DNA of 55,308 bases, from the NCBI GenBank assembly GCA_010094045.1, contig ML986592.1, positions 33,629 to 88,936 of the forward strand. The letters run 5' to 3'. The notes beneath the pieces are model-generated. The model was not told the DNA's origin, made no database searches, and saw only the letters and a list, made by a program, of their open reading frames with translations. The DNA comes from Lojkania enalia (taxonomy: Eukaryota > Ascomycota > Dothideomycetes > Pleosporales). Positions 35,391 to 45,599 of this stretch are shown piece after piece (the stretch's first letter is position 1; each line of letters starts with the position of its first letter). A program made the position numbers and the translations under genes.

Positions 35391-36650
35391 ACCCTTAAGA
35401 AATAAATTACAATTTTATAAGAGGAGATTATATACTTAATATAATAGAGAACTATTAGTTCTAATTAACCTTTATAAACTACTAAATCAGAACCGATAAT
35501 ATGCTAAGAAACTTTTATAACTCCCCCAGCAAGAAACCTCTTAGCCACTCTTAAGCCCTCTTAAGCCTACTTTACTAAATATACGCCTAAGATTAAAAGT
35601 CTTATAAATAGTAGTAAATCTATATTTAAATAATAGTAAGTTTTAATCTTAGACTAACTTAAAATTAATATAGATTACTATCTAATAGAGCGTATACGTA
35701 TAGCGTTAGTATAAGGATATACCTCTAGTACTATAAAAGGGTATCTAGAACTAAAATACCTAGCTAAATCGGACTAGTATTAGTTTAAGAATACTAAAGA
35801 AATAATTTTACTTCTACGATCGTATTTTATTATAGATAATAAAGAGATAGAGGCGCGATAGGCGTTTCAGGTCCTAAGGATAAATAAGGGAGAAGCGTTC
35901 CCAACTTTTAAAGCTCGCTTTATTAGTACAGCTATTAGGGGATCTATATCCTAATCTAAGTAGTTCTTCTATCTATAAAATAAGATTCTCCCTAGCCTAA
36001 GGATATTAAACCTTAGCTTTAAGCTTATATAGAAAAGCTCCTTTAATACTATAGTCGCCTACTTAACAGCCTATAATATAGAAAGGAGGAGCGTTCCTAA
36101 CCTTCTAGAATAAACTGCTAGCCTATAGATTATAGCTAAAATAAATTTGGATCGGTATTAAAAGGTTTCTAAGAATTTATTTAAGATAACCTACAATCTA
36201 ATACTACCCTAATCTACTCTAGTATTAATACCTTATTCTACTACGATTGCTTTCTAACTACCTAGTAAGACTCTCGCACCTAAAAGGTATATAATTCTAG
36301 GTAATTACTATAATTATAGTAAACTAGAATACTTCGCGAACAAATATATAGTCTTTAGAGTATAAGAGATAGAGGTTAAATAAGAGAAGATTAAGGAAGA
36401 AGAATTCCTAGACGTAAGTAAGTACTACCTAAATAGTTTTTAGGTAGGAAATAGAGACGTTTAAGAAAACTCTCTATTTTAGACTTAAGTAAGTACAACT
36501 TATTAAATATTAATTTATTATATTTATTTAGAGGAAAGTACTTCTAAATTCCTACCGTTCTATATTTAAAAGGCGTTAGTATACAACTAAACGCCCTTAT
36601 TAATACTAGTACCTAAGGCTTCTTATTTCTTAATTTTATAGTAGCTAGAT
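35391..36650 (+). pseudogene. G4 gag polyprotein
   Basis: Homologous to G3 gag. It has the capsid block near 35900-35970 with 'FKARFISTAIRGSISQSKQF' and the degraded zinc knuckle near 36300-36340 ('NYYNYSKLEYFANKYIV', Cys changed to Tyr). Unlike G3, it runs on without insertion into the protease/pol region, so it gives the empty site for K at about 36662. Confidence 0.75.
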
Positions 36651-36659
36651 TACTCTTCT

Positions 36660-39600
36660 AAACTCTATATATATCGATATAGTATTTACCCTTTAAAATT
36701 ACTGTTAAAGGTTTTTAGGACCGAATCTAAACTCTAGTTAATTAGTATATCTACTTACACCTACAAATTAATAGGAGAACTATCTAAAACTACCTATTTA
36801 TTATTATAAATCTAAGTACTTAAGATTATATTATTAGTATTAAATAGTTATATTATTTTCAACTCCAGCTAGATATGGATAAAAATCGGATTATATAGCC
36901 TTCTAAGTATCCTACTACTTATAATCCTTTACCTCTTCTTCTTATATAATTAACTTAGCTAGTATATAATAAGAAAGTAAAGCTAGATATCCAGCGACAC
37001 AACGCTCTATAGGAAAAGGACTAGTATTAGTAGTCCTATAGTCTAACTATCTATTATATTAAGGGTCTACTAAAACTGCTAAAACTATATTAGTCTTTTA
37101 TAGCCTATAATCTAAATAAGCTTAGAGCTCCTGTACGCCCGTATATAATAAAATCCGAACCTAATCCGAAGAAAGTCCGTTCTTCTATTATCACTCTTAT
37201 CCTAGCTAATACTTTCTACTTTAATATAAAGAGGAAAGAGAACAAGTTTTTCTCTACGTTTCTATACGAAATCGAGCGGCTGATTAAAGATAAGTAAGCC
37301 CTAGAGCTGGAAGACGAGGCTGAAAACGAAGTACTAGTAAATCTCCAATTACTATCTAAATATTATAGGTATTAGAATATATTTAGTAAAACTGCGGCTT
37401 ATTAATTACTGGAATACTACTCTTATAATTATAAGATTATTCTTATAGAACTCCTCTCTAATAGTTACAGCCTATTATATAAGTAGAATATTAAGGAGCT
37501 AGAGGTAACTAAGAAGTATATTATAGATAATCTATAGTATAGGTATATTAAGTAGAGTCGGAGCTCTTTTATATTTTTAATCCTTTATATCTATAAACCT
37601 AATAGCAACTTATATATCTATATAGATTATTATAAACTTAATACTCTTACCTATAAGAATATATATCTAATACTACGTATAGATAAACTCTTATTTAAAT
37701 CTATTAAGGTAGTAATTTTTACTAAGTTTAATATTCGCGTAGCCTTTAATAAGATTAGAATAGATCCTAGTTCTAAGGAATATACTACCTTTCGGACTTA
37801 ATACAGAACCTATAAGTATAAAGTTCTACCTTTTAGATTGTATAATAGTCTAGCAATTTACTAGTATTATATAAACGACGTACTAATTAACTACCTAGAT
37901 AACTTTTATATTACTTACCTAGACGATATTCTTATCTACTCTAAAGATAAGGCGATATATGCTATCTACATTAAGAAAGTTCTTAAGAGATTACATTAAG
38001 CAGGGTTATAAGTTAATATTAAGAAGAGTAAATTCTATATTACCCGAACTAAATACCTTAGCTATATCCTCTTAAATAAAGGCCTTAAGGTTAATTTAGA
38101 GAAGGTAGAAGTACTGTACAACTAGTAGCCACCTACTACTATAATAGGTGTAAAATCCTTCTTAGGTTTTACTAGATTCTACCGATAGTTTATACTAGAA
38201 TTCTCACGTGTTGTAAAGCTAATTATTGTATTATAGAGCTCTATAACTTCTTTTATATAGACTTTAGAATATAATATTACCTTTAAGAAATTAAAGTTAG
38301 CCCTATTAAATATACCTACTCTCTACTACTTTAACCCTATATTAGAAATAAAAATGGAAACTAATACCTCTAATAGAGTAGTTGTAAAAGTACTATTATA
38401 GAAATATCTTAATGGAAAATAGTACCCTGTAGTATTCTATAGTAAGGTTCTATCTGGTTTAAAACTAAACTAGGAGATTTATAATAAGGAACTATTCGCA
38501 ATTATTACTATGTTTAAGTAATAGAGGGTAGAACTTACTTTAGTAGCTACTAGGACTCTAGTATATACCGATTATCGCTTACTCGAATATTTTATAACTA
38601 TAAAGGTACTTAATACTTATTAAGTTTATTAGACTAAAGAATTAGCTTAGTATTAGTTCCGAATTAAGTATACTCTAGATAAGAATAATACTAGAGTAGA
38701 TATCCTTAGTTATTACGAACAAGATATAGAAAACTTAAAAGTAGCTTAAACTAACAACTAGTTAAGAGTCCTATTTAGACTATATTAACTTTACCCCCAA
38801 ATTAATACCGAATTAGCCTAGTCCTATATTATCTAAATAATAACTTAAATAGCTATACTAAACGTTATTAAAGGCTAGGAGTAGGTTATATTACTAGACT
38901 CTCTAGAGTTAATTAATACATTACTATAGGAAAACTAAGCCTCCTTTACGTAGGAACGTATACTTTTACCCTATAAATATTGGATAGAGAATAGACTACT
39001 CTTCTACAATAATTATTTATATATTCTATTAGATTCAGGCCTTTACACGCGACTTATATAAGAGGCTTATAACTAAGTATCCTCTATATACCTAAGCGCT
39101 ACTAAAACCTATTAATTACTATTTTAGAAGTACTACTAGAAGGGTATAGAGGCTACTTATAAACGATATATATGGAATTACATCCTATACCGTAAAGCTT
39201 ATCTGATATAAACCGAAATCCTAGGTTTTATCTACCTACTTCCTATACTAAATTAACTAATATAGCACCTATATATTAATTTTAAGGATTTTCCTATAGA
39301 TAAGTCCGGATATAATTAGATTATAGTAGTAATCGATCGCCTATCTAAATAAATAGTATCTATCTCCTGCTATCGTATAATTAACGTAAGGGGAATAGCC
39401 GAATTATTTATTTAATAGGTGTACCGCTTTAGCTATACACCTAAAACTATTATTTTAGACCGAGGACCTTAGTTTATATCTAGTTTCTAGTCTAAATTTT
39501 GCTATATCTTAGGTATAAAGATTAAACTATCTACTACTTATTATAAAGAGACTAATAGATAAATAGAGATTATAAACAAGTATATTAATTAGAGACTGCG

Positions 39601-40330
39601 CTCTTTTATATCCTTCTATTAGAATAACTAAAGTTCTCTATTACCTATAATTAACCGAGTATAAGTAACTCTACTCTATATAACTATTAAAATATCCCTA
39701 TATTAGATCTTATATAGATTTAAGCCCTATTAGAATTAGGATTAAAAATATTCTATTAATTCTATTACTATAATAGATAAATTAAATTATAAAAATACTT
39801 TAGCTCTAGTAACTCGTATATATATAGCCTGGGAAACTATAAAGGCTAATATTAAGAAGGCTTAGGATTGTATATAATCTATTGTTAACTATTACTAGTA
39901 ACCGATTAATTAGTAGATTAGTAATATAGTCTACCTAAATACTAAGAACCTTACGGTCTAGAGATTAAGCTGAAAGCTATCTGATTAATAGAAGGGCCCT
40001 TTTAAAGTACTAGAATAGGTTGGAAACTTATACTATTTATAGCTACCCCTAGGGTTAAGAATATATAATATCTTCGTATTAAACCTGCTATATAAGAACC
40101 CCTAAGACCTTCTACTAGAGTAAGAAACTCTAAAACCACCCGCTATTACTATTAAGAGGGTAGAAGAGTAGGAGGTTGAAGAAATACTAGCTAGTAAGCT
40201 GTATTACAAGACCCTTAAATACCGTATAAAATAGGTAGGACACGATCCTAACCCGGTCTAGTATAAAGCCTCAAATTTTATAGGTTCGCCTTACAAGCTA
40301 AAAGCTTTTTATAATAAGTATCCAAATTAG
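36660..40330 (+). pseudogene. G4 pol (RT, RNase H, integrase, chromodomain)
   Basis: Same order as G3 pol. The RT active site at 37916-37927 reads YLDD (intact) in 'ITYLDDILIYSKD'. The integrase core is near 39290-39600, with 'IVVIDRLSK' near 39328-39352, so the catalytic-region Asp changed in G3 is intact here. Chromodomain at about 40160-40300 ('RVEEQEVEEILASKLYYKTL', stop taken as Gln or Trp). Many TAG/TAA stops make the protein non-functional, but G4 keeps more key residues than G3. Confidence 0.87.
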
Positions 40331-40610
40331 CTAGGACCTCTAAGAGCCCTAACTAAATAGATTAAGGTATATAAAGATAGTATAGAGAATATAGATTACT
40401 TAATAGACGATAATATATAAGAGTTAAGTAGTAGATTAGAAAACTAAATTATAGGCCCGAAATTACTCCTCTATAGAATCTAGAGGGTCTGATAGTAGGC
40501 TATTAGATACCTCTCCAGTTCTCTCCTCTTCTACCCTTCTTCCCCTTCCTTCCCTCTAGACTCCCCTTAAACCTTCCCTATCTTATCTTTAGCCGCCCGA
40601 GAGCGCCGCG

Positions 40611-41100
40611 ATGTCAGCCTAAAAGCTAGATACTAGAGCCTCTAAGGCCGAAACCTAATAGAGCAACTTAGTACCCTAGTAGAATAAAGCTACCTAGATA
40701 CTAGCCTTAAAAAGGCTAGCTTTCTAACTCTTTACAACCTAAGCTATAAGTACTAGACTATAAGTAGACTCTGAAATAGCCTTAAAAGCTACCTTCTTAT
40801 CCTCCTTATCCCCTACGTATTAGGCTGCTACCTATAGTTTGAGATAGCCCCGGAGGACTAGAAACTTCTTCTTATAGTAGGAGAAGATCTATAAATACGT
40901 TAATAGTAAATACCCTACTAGTATTAGATACGATTTATATAGGGTTATACTTTTTATTTTACGAGGTGTAATACTCGTATTTTTTTAATCTTAGAAACTG
41001 AAAGGAAAATATTATATACCGCCCGCGGGTAAGCGCGTGTATAGCTTAAAGGTAGATAACTTAAAAAGCTTTTAAAGAGGCTTTAGAAGGTGAGCGGAAT
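40611..41100 (+). pseudogene. Possible extra frame after pol in G4
   Basis: A plus-strand frame begins with ATG at 40611 ('MSAQKLDTRASKAETQQSN', with stops taken as Gln) and stays coherent for about 160 codons. In G3 the same ATG is ATA (31532-31534 region) and the frame is similarly broken only by likely Gln/Trp stops. The minus strand here is also fairly open, so the coding strand is not certain. No family is recognised. Confidence 0.35.
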
Positions 41101-41525
41101 AGTATATTAATTAATTTTTCTATAAGGTATTAGCAATACTTTAATAATTAACGGTTCTAGAGACGTATAATAATATATATAGAGTAGAAGTTATTATTTA
41201 GTTAAGGAAGCTTAGTTAACAGCGACCTAATAATATACTAAGGCTAGTAAACACTTGTTACTATATGCAACAAAATTGCAATATTAATAAATTATTATAA
41301 TAGTAGTTACTAGCTGATATATAGGTTAATTATACTTACCGTAAAAAAAACCTTACTTAATATTACGTTAATAAACGCATCTCTATAGGCAACTGTATAT
41401 ATTAGTCCTTACTAGTAAATACCTCTTTAAAGAAATTTCTTTATACTAGAACCCATCTGTAATAGCCCCAATTCTCTCCTAAACTAGTGTAGATAGGAAC
41501 TATCAGCCTATAAGGAGGGGGGTAG

Positions 41526-41804
41526 TATAATAATACAAAGAAATTATTCTACGAAAAGCTTTATATATAATCTTATCCTAAAGCTTTTTACTTATCTTAT
41601 CTTACCCCCAGTTCTACCCCTTTTCCCTTCTGTATATAGTTGTATACTCCCTTATAAGTAGCTTAGTAGTTCTTCTATATCCTTTTATATAAGGCCTATA
41701 GGTGTTAATAGAATTCTTAGGTCCCTAAACCTCTACGTACTCCTATATACCTCTAAGTAGATTCGTACCGTATTTAGACCTATTATCTTACCTATACTAT
41801 TATA
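41526..41804 (+). repeat. G4 3' LTR (279 bp)
   Basis: It begins 'tataataatac' (TG changed to TA) and ends 'ctattata'. It is preceded by the purine run 'aaggaggggggtag' at 41512-41525. Confidence 0.9.
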
Positions 41805-42162
41805 ATATTTAAGTTTTATAAACTCTAATACTACTACTTCTAGAACCTACTAAATAGTAGTTATAAATACTATATAATCGCTTAGAAGTAGAGTACTAGA
41901 TATAATATATATAATAGTATATAGAACGATATTAAGATAGCTTACTAACGTTAATACTCGAAGGTCTTACAAGTTTTATAAAGGGTATTACGTTTATAGC
42001 ACATAGGCAGTCGTTTTTAAAGATAGAGAATAGAGATCTCCGGGCAGCAAATATAATACTTATAAAGTATAAGAAGCATAAATATAAGGTAATTAAAGGC
42101 GTAAGTACTATTTCTATATTAGATAGGCTATAATTAGTAAAGTAATAATAAGAAGGCCGTTA

Positions 42163-44012
42163 ATATAGTTTATAAGCGAGCTATTAGTATAAGCAAGCTG
42201 TTACCTTACTAAACTTTTAACGGCCTACCTAGATTAACGCGTAATAGCTTAATATAGTAATACACAATTAACCTATAAAAAATTATAAATTATCCTTATA
42301 ATCTTAGCTATTAATCGAGGTTAAGTTTTAACCGAGAATAGCGCTACAACAACTTTTTACTGCTCTTAAAGTACTTTCTACCTTTAATACGCTGGAATAG
42401 CTGCGTAATACAATTGTAAGCCGAATTTAAAGAAGCTTATAAAGACTAAAGAGGAGGTACTTATTAGCTATATCCTTAATTAGGATTTACGAGGATTTCC
42501 GTCTATAATTAACGGCGTATAAGCTATAATAAATAGACTATTAGCTAAGCGCAGCGCTAGCTAGGTTAGTATCTACTAGCCTCGAAACTTTATACAGTAT
42601 ACTAAGCGCTTTAGAATCTAATTAAACTATTTTTATAATCGGTAGCAAGCTCTATATAAAGATCTAATAATTATAGGTATATAGTTCCAGCTTCTATAGG
42701 GTATAAAGGGGAAGTACAGAATTTAAGATAAAGATACCTATAATTTCAACGAGACAGGCTTTATTATAGGCCAAATATTAGCTCAGCTAGTTATTATAGG
42801 GTTAGAGAATTATTGTACGAAGGCTATCTAGCTGGGCGATTATAAATAGACTATAATAATCTCAGCAATTAATATAATCGGCTGAGCGATTCTACTACTT
42901 ATTATTTTTAAGAGTATCTACCACCTATCTTATTAGTATAAGGGTAATAATATACTAGGCAATTAGGCGATTATAACTAGTAATAACGGCTGGACAAATA
43001 ATAAGATTAGTATTACCTAGCTTAAGTACTTTAATCAGCATATAAAAAGCTGTACAATAGACACCTATCAATTACTAGTTATTAACAGCTACAATAGCTA
43101 CGTTTCGCTTAAGTTTTAAGAGATCTGTAAGGAGGAGAAGATTATCTATCTCTATATACCGCTACATTCGTCGCACCTACTACAGCTACTTAATATAGGC
43201 TGCTTCTCGCCATTAAAGCGCGCGTACGGCACTAAAATCTCAGCTTTAATACGCGATTATATCAACTATATTAATAAGACTACCTTCCTTCTAGCCTTTA
43301 AAGCGGCCTATAATCGATTAATTACAGAAGCTAATATCTATATAAGCTTTTAAGGTGCTAGAATAGTATTATATAATCTAGAGGCAGTACTATTAAAGCT
43401 TAATATTAAGCTACGTACGCTAATACTACCTATACTAGAGACTACCTTTTAGAAAGCTAAAATACCTAGTAACGCGCGCGAACTAGAAGCTTAATTAATA
43501 ATAATTTATAGTAGAATTTAGCAATATTAAGACTTATCACCTATATTAATTATCGCAGCTTTTAATTAGATTTAAAAGGGTGTTATAATAATAACGCATT
43601 CGATCGCGCTAATAGCTAATTAAATTAAAAGCTTTAAGCGAGTAAATAAGGCAGTAATAAAGTAAAAATAACAGAAAAGAAAGCGATTATAGAAGTAGGA
43701 GATTCTAATAAAGGCTATAGGTAAGGATATAATTAATTAAAATAACGTTAAGAGGTAGATTAATAAGGAAATTTATAATTAGAGTACTTAGCTGTAAAAG
43801 AGTAGCTAGCCTTAACAGAGTTGCAGGCGCTGTAAACAGTCTAGCTATAATACTCGAACGTGCTAAATTAATAGCGCAGGTGTCAAATAATCTAATAGAC
43901 TATTACTTCTTATAGTATATATATACGTGGTTAATAATTATTGCAATTAAGTCGTTCGAATCTTAGTAGAGTAACAGCTCGCTTATATTAACAGCTCGCT
44001 TGTAAATTACGT
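42163..44012 (+). mobile_element. Complete pogo-like transposon E1 nested in D
   Basis: 1,850 bp with terminal inverted repeats of about 50 bp and TA at 42161-42162 and 44013-44014. The right end shows two perfect copies of 'taacagctcgctt' 17 bp apart. It is inserted in the 3' part of D, which continues at 44015. It is among the better preserved pogo-like copies. Confidence 0.92.
42290..43890 (+). pseudogene. E1 pogo-type transposase with zinc-knuckle tail
   Basis: A mostly continuous frame: CENP-B-like HTH segment near 42480-42600, 'DKDTYNFNETGFIIGQI' near 42728-42780, 'SNNGQTNNKISITQLKYF' near 42981-43035 (stop taken as Gln or Trp), DDE motif 'LLVINSYNSYVSLKF' near 43074-43118 (Asp changed to Asn, His to Tyr), and 'LLQLLNIGCFSPLKRAYG' near 43181-43235. 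Then comes a Lys/Arg-rich segment near 43660-43710. A Cys-rich tail 'CRRCKQSSYNTRTCQ' near 43827-43870 looks like a zinc knuckle. Stops are mostly TAA/TAG. Confidence 0.85.
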
Positions 44013-44344
44013 TAAATAGAATAAAAAGGCTTAAATAGTTATAGTTAACTATATTAACTAGGATGCTGCAGGCGCTATTAAAAGCTAAGCTACTATATTA
44101 AAACGTATAAAATAGCTCTAATTAAAATACTAAATAGTAAGAATTATATAGATATTATTATATAATTAATTGCTTTAATAGTTATAGAGATATCCTACTT
44201 TAAAATTAAAATTAGGTAGGTTACTAACCGCTCGGTAGTTTTAACCGCTCGGTAGTAGATTATATTAGTTTTATTTAGATAGTTCTTCTAGAAAGCGCGC
44301 TTTACTAAGTAAATAATAATATACTTCCTTCTACTTTATCTATT

Positions 44345-44948
44345 ATAGTTTAATACTTAAACTAGCTATAACTAGTTTAATAAGATATAGTCGGCTAAAA
44401 GCTATATAGCTAGGGGATTATAAGTAGATTATAGTAATCTAAGAAATTTATACTACTAGGTAGATAATTCTACCTTTTATTATCTCTACTAACTAGTACT
44501 ACCTTTCTATTTAGTATAAGAGTAATAATATACCTAAAAATTAGATTATTAGACTAAATAATAATAGATAACTAATAATCTATTATAAACGCTTATATAT
44601 AGTTAGTTAATTATACTTTAGATAGTTAACTCTATTACTATATACTATATATAAATATTAAAATATTACCTATAAAATAAATATATCTATATTATATAGA
44701 GTTTTATAGAAACTAGATTTATACTACTATATAGATTAGCTAGATTAGTAGAACCTTCTTTTATTATAGTTACGTCGAGTTGGTTATACTATAGCTAGTA
44801 GCTAGTATCTATTACTAGTAGCTAATTTAGGGTATTATAGTAGAAGTAGTATAGGTATAGAGGTATCGCAGTATTATTATAATATAATCTTAGAGTTAAA
44901 TAGCTAAAGTACTTTATTATATATATAAAGTACTATTAAGTAGATATA
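44345..44948 (+). pseudogene. Pogo-like transposase fragment F
   Basis: From about 44345 a frame reads 'LKAIQLGDYKQIIVIQEIY' near 44394-44450 (stop taken as Gln), then 'PFIISTNQYYLSIQYKSNN' near 44480-44530, which is the block between the first DDE residue and the NGWTNN motif in pogo-like transposases. The 'NGWTNNxLG' region is split near 44580-44886 by an AT-rich insert, after which 'VKQLKYF' follows. No ends are seen; the left side adjoins D (44271) and the right side E2 (44949). Confidence 0.65.
44580..44886. other. About 300-bp insert in F, unknown
   Basis: This separates two halves of the F transposase motif. It has no coherent frame and no similar sequence in the window. The ends read 'ctattataaacgc' and 'gcagtattattata', which could be mutated TG..CA ends of a solo LTR, or a small non-autonomous element, but no clear target duplication was found. 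Confidence 0.3.
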
Positions 44949-45281
44949 ATATAGTTTATAAGCGAGCTATTATCTTACTAAACTTTTAATAGCCTACTTA
45001 AATTAATATATAATAGCTTAATATAGTAATATATAAATAATTTATAAAGAATTATAAATTATTCTTATAATCTTAACTATTAATTAAGGTTAAGTTTTAA
45101 CCGAGAATAGCGCTATAATAACTTTTTACTACCTTTAAAGTACTTTCTACCTTTAATATACTAGAATAGTTGTATAATATAATTATAAGCCGAATTTAAA
45201 GAAGCTTATAAAGACTAAAGAGGAGGTATTTATTAGCTATATCTTTAATTAAGATTTATAAGGATTTCCGCCTATAATTAA

Positions 45282-45485
45282 TGTGGTAAGAGGCGAATCT
45301 TATCTCAGGGAGGGAGATGAGGAGCTGAACTGGTTGATTGAAGATGGCCAGCGGGCCATATTTATGTACATGAAAAAGGGGTATATTAGCTAATATCCAG
45401 CGTAATATCCGGCGTAATATCAACCGTAATATCGTACGTCGATATCTGATACAGCTCGGCAGACTAGCCGAAAATCCCTATAATA
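45282..45485 (-). repeat. H 3' LTR (204 bp)
   Basis: Plus-strand ends 'tgtggtaagagg' and 'ccctataata'. Contains the GATATC-type array in a partly mutated form. It is followed at 45486-45497 by the polypurine tract (a run of G on the minus strand). Confidence 0.9.
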
Positions 45486-45599
45486 CACCCCCCCAGCTTT
45501 AACTGCGAAGGAGAAGCTGCGTCGAAAAAAATGAAGGTAGATACTATACTAAAAGAGGTAAATTGTATAGAGTAACTGGTAGTAGAGCTAAATACGCTT

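Larger units (their letters stand above)
34611..41804 (+). mobile_element. Complete Ty3/gypsy chromovirus G4 nested in D
   Basis: 7,194 bp with 279-bp LTRs at 34611-34889 and 41526-41804; target duplication ATATC (34606-34610) and ATATT (41805-41809), one C-to-T difference fitting RIP. It is the same family and length as G3 without K. It interrupts the D transposase, which continues at 41810. Layout: leader, gag, protease region, RT with intact YLDD, RNase H, integrase, chromodomain, long 3' segment, polypurine tract 41511-41525. Confidence 0.93.
33560..42150 (+). pseudogene. D pogo-type transposase, split by G4
   Basis: Before G4 (about 33560-34610): CENP-B-like HTH region, 'NKDIYNFNKTGFQIG' near 33928, and the DDE motif 'LLIIDGYNSYNS' near 34275-34310 with the catalytic Asp (gac 34287-34289) intact. 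Then 'LLQLLNIGCFSLLKRVYSK' near 34383-34437. After G4 (41810-42150): 'GITFIAHRQSFLKIENRDLR' near 41985-42045, the C-terminal part. Stops are TAG/TAA. The first Asp is intact, unlike in B, C and E, but the gene is dead through stops and insertion. Confidence 0.82.
33357..44271 (+). mobile_element. Pogo-like element D, holding G4 and E1
   Basis: Terminal inverted repeats lie at about 33357-33410 and 44215-44271, each with two copies of a motif like 'actaccgagcggtta' spaced 17 bp; TA is at 33355-33356 and 44272-44273. Own sequence: 33357-34610, 41810-42162 and 44015-44271, about 1.86 kb in total. The transposase frame continues across both insertions. D sits at the 3' end of copia J. Confidence 0.88.
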
